DNA of 64,000 nt. It comes from Mactromeris polynyma (lineage: Eukaryota > Mollusca > Bivalvia > Venerida > Mactridae). How positions within the stretch are numbered: position 1 is the stretch's first letter; each line of letters starts with the position of its first letter. The stretch covers positions 5,208,001-5,272,000 of the forward strand of contig JASFXZ010000001.1 in NCBI GenBank assembly GCA_032209605.1. The letters run 5' to 3'. The notes below the pieces were generated by a model. That model had not been told where the DNA came from. It saw nothing but the letters and a program-made list of their open reading frames with translations, and did not search any database. Shown one piece after another: positions 35,229-47,604 of this stretch. The position numbers were made by a program, and so were the translations under genes.

Positions 35229-36470
35229 CAGTGGAACCCCTCCAAACCAAACACTTCCGGACCAAAGAAATCGTCCGGTTTAAAGGGATATTCGGTTTAG
35301 AGGAGTTTTTGTCAATGGGAAGTCCGGTTTGAAAGAAATATGCAGAAAATAAAGGAAACAATGTATAATGTCACTGCATTTTTATTCTTCAGTAAATAAC
35401 ATGATGTCATTTCATTTATTTCATTCATTTAGCATTAATCTAAATGATTACAATGACTAATGTTTATTTATAAATGACTCCAATTTTTAGCATTATTTAC
35501 TCACGTGAGTCGCCGATAAATCACAACAAAAATATATTTTTTTTCGGGAAATGAAAACATCTACCCCCAAGTCGGAGCACTTAAAGACCACTTCAAAAGT
35601 AAGAACAGAATTTTCAAGTCCATTTCACCGTTTTCCTCTTTATTCAATCTCAATTTTAACAAAACAATATCACAGGACGAAACGAGTTCGTGTTTAATTG
35701 TCCTTAGAGTATATCAGATGTACAAAGTGGGCGCCAGGATGGTCTGGCATGGTATACACAATGTCTGGATATGTCTGGTAGCGCGTACACTTTAATATTA
35801 GCATGCAGTAATTTGACATAGGACACGGCTGTACATTTTTTTATCGTTGTTGCATTACTTTACCGGATATTACAATTTAATAAAACCAGTACTTATGAAA
35901 TATCAACACGAATAACATCTAAGAATCTTCGGGGACTTGTTTGATGATTGATGGTTAGAATTGCTGACATTACAATTTTACCCACACCATTGTTTGCAAT
36001 TCAGCTGTTTTGTTGGATAAGTAAGTTTTACCGCTTTGGCATTCAACCTGAAATATGCACATGTACAAACAACTCTTATACATGTATTACTTTAGTGTCC
36101 AAAAGCAGTGCTAAATTATTAGAAAAGCATAATTGTTAAACATAATTATTGATCTATTTGAATTATGAAATCTTATTCTGTGTTGCTGTATATAAACATA
36201 TGAGCTGTTTGTTCCACAACAAAACTTGTATTAGTGACCAAAAACTCCAATTTCAGATTTTTACATTTTCTAACAGATATATTTTTCTAGTTTCATTTGA
36301 TACCAAATATCACTGAGCCCAATGTTTATACAGATCCAAATGTCCCCATAGAAAAAAATGTTCCGAATCTTGTCCGGTTCTCAAAACCCCTTTAGTCCGG
36401 AAACCCCTTTAAACCGGAAATTGTGTCCGGTCCCGAGCTCGTCCGGTTTAAAGATGTTCCGGTGTAGTTT
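35229..36470. mobile_element. Non-autonomous DNA element of about 1.24 kb (family C)
   Basis: Left end CAGTGGAACCCCTCCAAACC then AAACACTTCCGGACC. The right end in reverse complement reads ACTACACCGGAACATCTTTA then AACCGGACGAG. Both ends are rich in GTCCGGTTTAAA-type motifs in opposite orientation, giving long imperfect terminal inverted repeats. A family-B fragment lies inside at 35575-35670. The interior is AT-rich and non-coding. Confidence 0.6.
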
Positions 36471-36593
36471 CATATATCGATTATCTGTAGGTCTATATTG
36501 TCGACATAGTAAAGCAATAACCAAACTTGATTCCTGAATTCCTAATTAAACTATTATAATAGAAGATGCGTGAGTTATAATACAGTCGTTTAT

Positions 36594-37500
36594 TTACTCT
36601 GAACATGTGAGCGTTGTAGCCTTGTTACATGTACAGTCGTTCATTTACTCTGAACATGCGAGCGTTGTAGCCTTGTTACATGTACAGTCGTTCATTTACT
36701 CTGAACATGCGAGCGATGTAGCCTTGTTACATGTACAGTCGTTCATTTACTCTGAACATGCGAGCGTTGTAGCCTTGTTACATGTACAGTCGTTCATTTA
36801 CTCTGAACATGCGAGCGATGTAGCCTTGTTACATGTACAGTCGTTCATTTACTCTGAACATGCGAGCGATGTAGCCTTGTTACATGTACAGTCGTTCATT
36901 TACTCTGAACATGCGAGCGTTGTAGCCTTGTTACATGTACAGTCGTTCATTTACTCTGAACATGCGAGCGTTGTAGCCTTGTTACATGTACAGTCGTTCA
37001 TTTACTCTGAACATGCGAGCGTTGTAGCCTTGTTACATGTACAGTCGTTCATTTACTCTGAACATGCGAGCGATGTAGCCTTGTTACATGTACAGTCGTC
37101 CATTTACTCTGAACATGCGAGCGATGTAGCCTTGTTACATGTACAGTCGTCCATTTACTCTGAACATGCGAGCGTTGTAGCCTTGGTACATGTACAGTCG
37201 TTTATTTACTCTGAACATGCGAGCGTTGTAGCCTTGGTACATGTACAGTCGTTTATTTACTCTGAACATGCGAGCGATGTAGCCTTGGTACATGTACAGT
37301 CGTTTATTTACTCTGAACATGCGAGCGTTGTAGCCTTGGTACATGTACAGTCGTTCATTTACTCTGAACATGCGAGCGATGTAGCCTTGGTACATGTACA
37401 GTCGTTTATTTACTCTGAACATGCGAGCGTTGTAGCCTTGTTACATGTACAGTCGTTTATTTACTCTGAACATGCGAGCGTTGTAGCCTTGTTACATGTA
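36594..37500 (+). repeat. 51-bp minisatellite, about 18 copies
   Basis: Unit TACAGTCGTTCATTTACTCT then GAACATGCGAGCGTTGTAGC then CTTGTTACATG. 51 is a multiple of three and no frame-breaking stop occurs, giving a 17-residue periodic ORF of 325 codons on the plus strand and a mirror ORF on the minus strand. Subfamilies are visible: GTTACATG in the first part, GGTACATG in a later block, and GTT/GAT alternation. It ends directly against the MITE at 37501. Confidence 0.95.
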
Positions 37501-37667
37501 CAGTCTGACCTCGTTCATTCGAATTCTAATTTATTTCGAATAATACATGGTTTCGAATTGCCCATTTCAATTCGACGTGCCTAAGAAGATACATCGGGAC
37601 CTGATATATATTGCGAATAATACCAAGTATTCGGATAGAAGGTTGTCGAATAAATGAGGTCCGACTG
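37501..37667. mobile_element. MITE family A, intact copy
   Basis: 167 bp from CAGTCTGACCTCG to GAGGTCCGACTG with TA on both sides. Its left boundary is the last base pair of the 51-bp array. Confidence 0.88.
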
Positions 37668-38450
37668 TATATCATCAGTCAGATTGTTACAGAGAACATT
37701 TTCCTCACTCGGGGTACGTACCCTATGAACATAAACACGTTTCCCAAAGTACGAGGGTCGTTCAATAATAAGTAACAACAAATCAATCTTACGTAATTCA
37801 AAAACTGTTTTTGTTCACTGTCATAAAATCTTCAAACAAACACAACAATAAAAATAACAACATTTCCGCTTTTTGTGCCCCTAATGCAGTCACGTGTTCA
37901 ATATTATTTTCCTTTCTTCTTGCCGATCTATTGAGATTAAAAGACTGGATTTTATCATGCCGACACGCTATGCCTACGTAGTGTAAATACAAAATTCTGC
38001 ATTTTAAATTTCAAGTACATGTATTAAACAATTTAGAAAATTCTGGTCAGTCGATTTTCAGACAGCCTTTATTTTGAAATACCATAATATACTCCAATAA
38101 TCTCGGAATTATCGTGTAGGAGCGCTAAGTCTATAACGTCTTCGGTTGGCATGGCAACGCCAATAGTCACTAAAGTTTGCAATGCAGCAAATTTAATATA
38201 GCCTGATCTGTCGTTTCATGATGAGATATAAATCTGTTAAATGGCATTAATTTATCGTGGGAGAAAGTTGCGTAATCTGCACGAAGTTCCATAGTCACGT
38301 GACTATGACTGCGTCTCTGTGATTGGTAGAGAAATCACTCGAACGGTTATGTAATTGACACATTTTAGCCTAAGTTATTACATTGAACTCATAGACAATG
38401 CGTAGGCACGTCTAGCCTCGGTTTGAGTTTGTCGTTTGTCGCTATGCAAT

Positions 38451-38930
38451 GCTAAATGTTTTAACATTATGTGACATAATTATATGAATGTTTTAAGATT
38501 ATGTGACATAATTATATGAATGTTTTAGCATTATGTGACATAATTATATGAATGTTTAATTATATGAATGTTTTAACATTATGTGACATAATTATATGAA
38601 TGTTTTAACATTATGTGACATAATTATATGAATGTTTTAACATTATGTGACATAATTATATGAATATTTTAACATTATGTGACATAATTATATGAATGTT
38701 TTAACATTATGTGACATAATTATATGAATGTTTTAACATTATGTGACATAATTATATGAATGTTTTAACATTATGTGACATAATTATATGAATGTTTTAA
38801 CATTATGTGACATAATTATATGAATGTTTTAACATTATGTGACATAATTATATGAATGTTTTAACATTATGTGACATAATTATATGAATGTTTTAACATT
38901 ATGTGACATAATTATATGAATGTTTTACAC
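38451..38930 (+). repeat. 32-bp AT-rich minisatellite, about 15 copies
   Basis: Unit TGTTTTAACATTATGTGACA then TAATTATATGAA. Every full unit contains the 15-nt palindrome ATTATGTGACATAAT. One unit near 38555 is truncated and a few have point changes (AAGATT, TATTTT). Confidence 0.95.
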
Positions 38931-39599
38931 AATTAAGACTTCATTTTGAGATTGCATATTTATTTAGAAAAGGATGGCGATAAATGAGTTAAGGCCGATT
39001 CTAGAAAATAGATCCTTATTTGATCTAGACCAGTTTCGGTCTTAACTATATATAATTAATTTATCAACAAACAGGTAAAGTTCTAAATGTGTTCACCACG
39101 TTAATATGACGTATTTCAGGTATTTTACATTTATGTAGGGAAGTTCTCAATAAAGTGTATCGTTGCTTTACGAAAATGACAAACATATTTCAGGATTAAC
39201 TTGATCCAGATCAGATAGCCAGTAGCGTCAACTGAATCAGCCCACTGACAATGGGGGTAAATTCTAGAACATTAACTCTGCTATTATTGTTTCTTTGAAT
39301 ATAGTTACAGTATCCCCGTAGAAATAACGACGTGAATTACGGAACGAATTGCATCGCCTGTCATCCGTTGTCTTTTATCATAAAATTTGAACAATTCAGA
39401 TTATGTATACATTTCTGGCGCGTTGTGACAGATATGATAACTGACGTCATATCGAATCGAACCTGCGTTTTACATTATCCTTTTATGATACTCGTTCGCT
39501 GACGTGAATTTCATTCTGACGTTCGTTCTATTTTTAGAATTCGGCTCGCTCGGAAAATCGCTCACGTTTCCCGACGCGACAATATGACAGGTAACTCGG

Positions 39600-39880
39600 A
39601 ATGCAGAAATATAAATCACAGGACTAAAGGTACAGGGAGGCGCTTTCAAGATTGCACGTTTTCCATATTATCGCAATAGAAGTTAATACGCGACTACTCG
39701 GGTAAACTCATTCGCCAAAAATGACACAAATAACACAGGAAGGCCGTTTAAATCATGACTCCCGTCATTCCACATTTGATATATCCCTGAAATCAGCCAT
39801 AATACTAATCAAATCTATAATAAACTCAGAGGACTTTACATGTACTATTTTTTGAGACGATGAATATGGCGGTACTCTAA
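39600..39880 (-). repeat. Interspersed repeat E, inverted copy
   Basis: In minus sense contains TTGATTAGTATTATGGCTGA, TTTTGGCGAATGAGTTTACC and AAAACGTGCAATCTTGAAAG, matching 20815-21150 and 30308-30625. Confidence 0.65.
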
Positions 39881-40724
39881 AAAAGTTGACCGCAGAAAGT
39901 ATGATACATGTCGGCCACTAAACCCAGGCTACTGTCCGCCTGCACCAGACTATATTGTTAGCCAAAATCATATGTCCGCCACTTGCTGCCCGCCCATTCT
40001 TATACTTTATTCAGTTACATAAAGACATAAGTGATGATTTATGGCAGACATTATTGGCAGTGACCTTCTTCCTTGTCGAATTTCCTCGCAATTACTCAAT
40101 TTTATGTCTTGTTACTCGGCGACTCGGTGCAGCGTCAGGGGCACTACTTTATTTTGTATCCGGGTTAGAATTAGGGTTAGGGTTATCAGGTGCGAGACAT
40201 GGAATCCAGACAGTCAATGTCATTGAAAAAGTCACTACCGTCATGATATGGCTTTGATGTTTACCTTCCGTGCATAACATAGGATCGAGCAGTTCCATGG
40301 TAGTTCGCTTGTCTAACCAATGCAATCAAATGGACCCCTGCCGGATGAAACTCTCGAAACATTCATCATTCATAATAAAGCTTACATAAATGACAGATCA
40401 ATATATTGAACTCGACTTTCTGGTGGAGTTACAGTTTCGTTATACACGTCGTGGTAATATTAATTTCACAAACCCCAGTCTTTTATCAAAAACAATTGTA
40501 TTGGGGGAAATATCGAACCGTTCCTTCTTGCCTAAGATTAATTCTCACGTCCACATTAGACTCTCAAATTATTATTAATAATTCATATGTTTCAGCGTTT
40601 CGTTCAATTAGATATGCCTATAGTCGGGCAAGTCGTGTACTAATTGCTGAATTGTGTTTCAATCCAGTGTGATATGTATAGTTATATATCACTAAGCGGA
40701 ATTCGGATTACATCAAAACTTATC

Positions 40725-40920
40725 CTAAACAAGAAATATCTTGATAAAAGATGGTCGGCGCAATTTGAAGGTTAAGATTTTTTTAGCAACATCAAAAATG
40801 CCGAGATGGAACGATTGCTGGTCACACCAGACCCAAAATGGATTTCGGTTAATTCACGTACCCCTTATCGAAAGGTAACGTACCCCTTATCGAAAGTTTA
40901 AGCAATCCGCGTCAAGGTTA
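40725..40920 (-). repeat. Interspersed repeat J, inverted copy
   Basis: AACAAGAAATATCTTGATAA, AGATGGTCGGCGCAATTTGA, GATTGCTGGTCACACCAG and TTATCGAAAGGTAACGTACC match repeat J. A short duplication (ACGTACCCCTTATCGAAAG) is present at 40857-40900. Confidence 0.7.
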
Positions 40921-41121
40921 CAAACGTTGTTCGGTTGAAGAAAAATATTTTGAGTGGTTAAAGTAAGATTTGACTGGTTTATACAACACTGATAGGCAAA
41001 TAGCAGAGCCTTGTCAGTTTGGCTTACATCTATGTGCAATGATATTGAATGGTATAAAGATCGTTAGTGGACTGAATCTAGTTAAATAACGAAATAGAGG
41101 ATACTGAGTATGCTAGGTGTA

Positions 41122-41277
41122 ATTACTGTGGGTGAAGGGAACGCAGCAGGGTGCGTTATAATTACTGTGGGTGAAGGGAAAGCAGCAGGATGCGTTATAA
41201 TTACTGTGGGTGAAGGGAACGCAGCAGGATGCGTTATAATTACTGTGGGTGAAGGGAACGCAGCAGGGTGCGTTACA
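41122..41277 (+). repeat. 39-bp tandem repeat, four copies
   Basis: Unit ATTACTGTGGGTGAAGGGAA then CGCAGCAGGRTGCGTTATA. Nearly identical copies; 13-codon period in an open frame. Confidence 0.93.
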
Positions 41278-41879
41278 ATGAAGTGTTGTATGCAGACAGT
41301 GTGTATCCCTGACTCACTGGGAACATTACATCAGCTATCAGAACTGCCCGACATCTTTGTTGTTGGTCGCTATGGAGAACAGTAACGGAATGAATCTTTT
41401 ACAGCAGTGAACGCCGAGCTTTCGGCTCACCCCCGTAGACCACAGTTACCCACTTCCAGTACCGTTACTGCTAATGGTGGTACATTTATATCTGGTTCGA
41501 ACCACTGGCCTTCCACCTACGGTTTGAAGAGATGTTTAAGTTCAGTATATTTCATTCCTGTAATCAAATGAGTAAACGAGCATGATGTTAAAATGGCTTG
41601 TGTCCCCAGACGTTTTACTGACAGTTCGAAGGCTGTATGCGGTTGATTCTTTTGTTGCTCTATCGTGCAGTCATGTCATTATCGTGTTTTAGTTCGTTGG
41701 TGATGTTGTGTTGTTTGATCTTCTTGTTAATTCCGGTCTTGTTTTGTCTCCCCCTCTGTGTGTGTCTCCTCTTGTTGTGTTTCTTTTGTCTAAATCTGTC
41801 TAAGGAAAGTCTGATTTGTCAATATGGCCTTTCCTCTTCCGCGTCTTTCACTTATACTTCATTTGACTTCCAATAGTGG

Positions 41880-42240
41880 TCAGCTGTCTTGACTAGTCCT
41901 GTGATGTATTCCATCCATTAAATCCCCCCTGTTTGTCCTCTTTGATTCTCCTAGCTGTCCCCTATGGTCAGCCAGGCCATTCCTTTCGTCCATGTTCCCT
42001 TACGTATATACCATTGAGCCTCCTCAAAAGCCGTATGTTCTATGGATTGTTGTTTTCCGGAGTTCTGTGCGGCGAGGCACTGTCTCATGTATGTTGCGTT
42101 CTCTGTAGCAACTTGTGCTCTCTCTCTTTTCCTGAATGTATCCCGAATTGCAATAATTGAGATACATTGACTTGCGTATGGGTAACTTGACATTCAGTCT
42201 TGTAACATAATTGTCATTGTTGATTCGGCGTATTTTCTAG
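41880..42240 (-). repeat. Interspersed repeat D copy
   Basis: In minus sense: GGAGAATCAAAGAGG, CAATCCATAGAACATACGGC, CGTAAGGGAACATGGACG and ACATACATGAGACAGTGCC, matching 49235-49440. The ORFs read here (41933-42160 plus, 41951-42193 minus) belong to the repeat. Confidence 0.65.
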
Positions 42241-42819
42241 ACTATCAACACAAATACCAAATGCTCAAGGAGTATTTTGCCTTAGTATTTAAAACTTCCA
42301 AAAACACAAGCGTTACTATTAAAAAAAATCGCCATTTAATTTCATTAAAATAGATTAATACTCACTTTTAAGACAAACTCTTATCCTTTCGCCAGATTAA
42401 TGTCTTGTAATACATAAACATACTCACAATTCACGTATCACAATCCAGTTTAATGATACAAGCACATCATCGTGGCAAGAACTTGGTGTGTTAACGGTTA
42501 AATTCATTTTAATTATTTCTAGAATCGATAATTAGGTGGGTGACTTGATTTTATCTGACAATTAATATCGAGAATATTGCGGATGAACTTGTAGGAGACT
42601 GATATACAATAAATGACATTCAAGACAAACAGGACACATTTAAATACAAAGTGGACTCTGTAACAAGCCTTTGGGGTATCCTCGATCTTTGTCTGCAGAC
42701 GATTGTATTTGTGTACAATAAAATATTTTAAAGATGAAAAACGCAGAGCAAGGAATGCCTTATGTTGACAAAAGGAATAGCGAGGAAGTGCAATCAAGGA
42801 AGGGGGCACAAAAACACCT

Positions 42820-43425
42820 ACTAACAGATAAAAAGGCACACACGGGGAAGGTACACAAAACACCACCAAACAGATCAAAAGACACACACAGGGAAGGTAC
42901 ACAAAACACCACCAAACAGATCAAAAGGCACACACAGGGATGGGACACAAAAACACCACCAAACTGATCAAAAGGCACACACAGGGAAGGGACACAAAAA
43001 CACCACCAAACAGGTCAAAAGGCACACACAGGGTAGGTACACAAAAACACCACCAAACAGGTCAAAAGGCACACACAGGGAAGGTACACAAAAACACCAC
43101 CAAACTGAGCAAAAGGCACACACAGGGAAGGCTAAAAACACTTCCAAACAGATCAAAAGGCACACACAGGGAAGGCTAAAAACACTTCAAAACAGACCAA
43201 AAGGAACACACAGGGAAGGCTAAAAACACTTCCAAACAGACCAAAAGGCACACACAGGGAAGGCTAAAAACACTTCCAAACAGACCAAAAGGAACACACA
43301 GGGAAGGCTAAAAACACTTCCAAACAGACCAAAAGGAACACACAAGAAATGGAACACAAAACACTTCCAAACAGACCAAAAGGCACACACAAGAAATGGA
43401 ACACAAAACACTTCCAAACAGATGT
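42820..43425 (+). repeat. Variable minisatellite, about 14 copies (39-47 bp)
   Basis: Units AAAGGCACACACAGGGAAGG followed by TACACAAAAACACCACCAAA or CTAAAAACACTTCCAAACAG and CAGATCAAA or CAGACCAAA. Two subfamilies (CACCACC and CACTTCC) occupy the left and right halves. Multiple overlapping ORFs on both strands are artefacts. Confidence 0.93.
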
Positions 43426-43513
43426 TTGCTAGTATTAAATCCTGTAAGTTTACTTTTATTTGATATAAAATAACAACCTCTGCGTGACGCACGTTTTGGC
43501 TGCTGTTGAGAAG

Positions 43514-44565
43514 TTGTTGCTCTAGATAGGTATGCCATGTGCAAGTGTTATAGTTGTACCTCTAGATAGGTATGCCGTGTGCAGGTGTTATAGTTGTACC
43601 TCTTGACAGGTATGCCGTGTGCAAGTGTTATAGTTGTACCTCTAGATAGGTATGCCGTGTGCAAGTATTATAGTTGTACCTCTAAATAGGTATGCCGTGT
43701 GCAAGTGTTATAGTTGTACCTCTAGATAGGTATGCCGTGTGCAGGTGTTATAGTTGTACCTCTAGATAGGTATGCCATGTGCAAGTGTTATAGTTGTACC
43801 TCTAGACAGGTATGCCGTGTACAAGTCTTATAGTTGTACCTCTTGACAGGTATGCCATGTGCAGGTGTTATAGTTGTACCTCCAATAGACAGGTATGCCG
43901 TGTGCAAGTGTTATAGTTGTACCTCTAGACAGGTATGCCATGTGCAGGTGTTATAGTTGTACCTCTTGTCAGGTATGCCGTGTGCAGGTGTTATAGTTGT
44001 ACCTCTTGACAGGTATGCCATGTGCAAGTGTTATAGTTGTACCTCTAGATAGGTATGCCGTGTGCAGGTGTTATAGTTGTACCTCTAGACAGGTATGCCA
44101 TGTGCAAGTGTTATAGTTGTACCTCTAGATAGGTATGCCGTGTGCAGGTGTTATAGTTGTACCTCTAGACAGGTATGCCATGTGGAAGTATTATAGTTGT
44201 ACCTCTAAATAGGTATGCCGTGTGCAAGTGTTATAGTTGTACCTCTAGATAGGTATGCCGTGTGCAGGTGTTATAGTTGTACCTCTAAATAGGTATGCCG
44301 TGTGCAAGTGTTATAGTTGTACCTCTAGATAGGTATGCCGTGTGCAGGTGTTATAGTTGTACCTCTAAATAGGTATGCCGTGTGAAAGTGTTATAGTTGT
44401 ACCTCTAAATAGGTATGCCGTGTGCAAGTGTTATAGTTGTACCTCTAGACAGGTATGCCGTGTACAAGTCTTATAGTTGTACCTCTTGACAGGTATGCCA
44501 TGTGCAGGTGTTATAGTTGTACCTCTAGACAGGTATGTCATGTGCAAGTTTTATAGTTGTAATTC
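43514..44565 (+). repeat. 40-bp minisatellite, about 26 copies
   Basis: Unit GTTGTACCTCTAGATAGGTA then TGCCGTGTGCAAGTGTTATA, with variants GAC/AAT/TTGAC and GCC-A/G. One unit carries a 3-bp insertion (CTCCAATAGACAGG). It starts about 90 bp after the previous array ends. Confidence 0.95.
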
Positions 44566-46400
44566 CAAGGACACAGAAATGACCGCGCTACTTTCGAGGG
44601 TATTCGTCACATACTGCTAACATGCAATCATAAACACGTATCCCTATAGAAGCGTTACCAATCCTGACTTAATGTCATGTGATGTTGACAATTATGCCTC
44701 TCACAAATTGTATTCACTCGGCACAACAAAGTTATTGGCAAGTAATCTTCCCTTTGACCGTTGGTACCAGCAACGTATAATTGTTGTGATATGTTGTATA
44801 ATATTGACCGTATTCACGTTCAGGTTAGTTGCGGTCATTCTGCGATGATTGAAATTGTGACAACAACAAGCAGTTCTCATGTTAATGTTGTTTATCAACA
44901 ACTATACAGATGTGTGTCTCATTATGAGACCTTGTGAAAAATACTATAATGAGCGCGAACCGCGTAAACAAATATATCGAGTTGTTTTCCTATCAATGTC
45001 ACAAACATCATGGAGTTATGTGTCTATTTATTATTCAGTTGTTTTCCTATCCATGTCACAAACATCATCGAATTATGTATTTATTTAGTTCTTCAGTCGA
45101 TCGGTCGGGCGACATAAACAAGGAGTCGAAAATCCTTTTCCAGCACTTTGAGATAGTTTTTAAAGATTTTGTTTTCCAAATCAGATTTAATCCAACTTTC
45201 GAGCCAAAGCAATAGAAATAGGAATTAAATCAGCGGAGTTCTAGGATGGAGATTTAAGATTATGAGGGGATAAAACCTGCCTTCTTAATGCTGTGTATTC
45301 TTTGCGATCAATTTCTTCTGAAATGTGAGAGTGAATCTGGGATTTACGTTTAAATTATATAAACTGTTACTAAGCACTCTATGTGCTGATTTTAGGAAAT
45401 GATTCCAGGCTGCTTTGAACCGTCCTTTTATCGTCAAAAACGTCAGATTAATTTTTAAGATATCGGTATTATATTAATTTATTCGCTTTATTAACTTTAT
45501 CCAGTAATTACAACTGTGTTTTGTGGGAGCAAAGTTTACGAAAATATCCTCAAAAGAGAATGTCGGTATGCCATTGTGTTACCGTTGTCCCCCTCCCCAT
45601 TGTCTTGTTCATTCATTGCTGTAACAGCATAACAGCAACAGGCCAAACTATGTTTTAATATTTCACTTACCACTTTCTTAGATGTTAATTCCGCCTTCAT
45701 TTCATTTAGTGCATATAAACAAAGAATGTTGTATATAAAACTATTAAGGTTATAAACCTTGAATCCGGAGACCAGTCTAAATTCCATACATCTGATTGGT
45801 TTGTTCAGATCGCGGTTTAAAAATTGACCAATGGCGAGGCCGCAAGGCTGCATTTAGAGACTGGTATCGAAGCTCAAGTTTGATAACCCCTCATTATATC
45901 GCTGTATGTTTCTCGTATATGATCGCCTTTATGGACAAATAAGCACTAACTGACGCACACAACAAGAGAAATACACGAGGGCTTTTGTTGCCATGACTTG
46001 ACATTGTATGCGTTATTTTGACATTTAGGTTTAGTATTGAAATATTTTCCTTGTTCAATAAAGTTTATTGCTCTTCACTAATAAGAGCTAAATATTATCA
46101 ACAATCAATCTTATGTTATTCTATGAGCAATATCACAACGTATAGTAAAGACGTTTGTATATCATAAAATTAAAAAAAAAATCAGGCTATTTTACAAGTT
46201 TTGTCTGTTAGTAATATGGTAAAATAGATATTTTCAATCGGCCATACATTGCAATGGTCCCTATAAGAGATGTTTTAGCCAATGTAACAACAATACTGGA
46301 TGAAGCCAATTCAAACATTATATGATCAGATGAGTCAGATACATCTTTAAAGCATCGCTATAACTATTAGATCTACTGTTTAGTCCTGAGTTCCATAACG
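44566..46400. other. Intron stretch without supported genes
   Basis: Ordinary AT-rich intronic DNA. A donor-like site on the minus strand at 45665-45670 (AAAGTG followed by GTAAGTG) has no fitting phase with the gene model. Small two-copy repeat ATAACGTATAAATGGTACTG at about 46397-46450. Nothing else seen. Confidence 0.45.
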
Positions 46401-47085
46401 TATAAATGGTACTGTTTACCATACAACGTATAAATGGTACTGGTTACCATACAAAAGCTTCGATTGGTTGTTCCATTTTCCATTTCAACAAAATAGTCTT
46501 ATTTTGAACGTATATTTTCCACAGGCCCGGATTTCTTATGCATAATGAAAGTGATGCATAATCCTAGCATGAATAAAATATAAGTATTGGATAGCTGTCT
46601 AGATGCACTGCGAATCGTTATATGCTTGTCTGTGAAAGTTTCAGAGAGATCTGGCTGAGGAAGGATTATGATACATGATTACTTCATTAATTCACTTAAA
46701 CACATTCAGACCAGCAAACTTACAGATGCACACTTATTCCTCTCCAGCACAATGAGGTCCGTATCGTACGGCTTGTCGCATGGTAGCCCGCTATGGTAGC
46801 TTAGTTTCAATGAGGCCAGCTCGGTTCACTTAGTCACAAAGAGGAGCGCCCGATTCACTCAGTCACTTTAGAAATTGGGTGTAAGGCTCAACATGACACG
46901 ATAGTGAAGCTAGTTTGACGCATATTGGTGAACTTATAGCCAAATCATCAACTTTCTTACGTACTACTGTCATGCGTTTTTATAAAACTTCTCCACTCTA
47001 TTGCATTTTCATGGCACTAATTTTAATTTTTCATTCAGGGACCATTTGTTATTCATATTGTATGTTAAGTATACATTAAGGTACT

Positions 47086-47370
47086 TTATCACATAACTTG
47101 CACTCCAGGAGTGGCATAAAGCAGTGACATAAATATCATATGTAACTAGTTACATAAATAGCCGAATCACAGCACTATTTAAAGTCTATTTAAAGATTGA
47201 AAACAATCTATTTATGGTGTTATGTGATAAATAGAATCTTACATGAGTGCTTATTTGATATTGTTTTTATGAAACTCGTCGACTGAAACGAATATGACGA
47301 GCCTCGCGTCATATTCAGTCGACTCGTTTCATAAAAACAATATCAAATAAGCACTCATGTAAGATCCTCT
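47086..47370. repeat. Foldback element ending in a nearly perfect 60-bp palindrome
   Basis: GAATCTTACATGAGTGCTTA, TTTGATATTGTTTTTATGAA and ACTCGTCGACTGAA (47233-47287) are mirrored by the complement at 47309-47367, with centre AATATGACGAG-CCTCG-CGTCATATT. Outer short inverted pairs (ATCACATAAC at 47088, GTTATGTGAT at about 47217) suggest that the palindrome is the end of a larger element. Confidence 0.8.
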
Positions 47371-47604
47371 ATATATTCTTGATTTAAGAGACAAACTTGT
47401 GAAATGTCAACGCTGCTTGGAGTAGTAATTTCAGATGAAAGTGTCAAGTGAAAGGTACAGTTTATCTTATACCCAGCGATTATAAGAAATTGTGTGAGGT
47501 TTAACGAGAAATTCAATTTCAAGTTAACGGCGGTTCGCTGACCTAACCGGTATGAGAAATTGGTTGACAATACACGGTATCAGATGATCAAAGGATGATA
47601 TAGA

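Noticed and set aside
36607..37584. A repeat-protein gene with a 17-residue period
   Set aside because: Tandem DNA repeat ends in a MITE, has no start context or signal, and is open on both strands.
36594..44565. CRISPR-like regular arrays
   Set aside because: Units are contiguous tandem repeats without unique spacers, in a eukaryotic intron-rich context; no cas genes.
45536..45853. Minus-strand ORF with donor AAAGTG followed by GTAAGTG
   Set aside because: Donor is good but the phase does not fit between 54363 and 34683, and no convincing acceptor is seen. May be a 5' UTR exon of something, not supportable.
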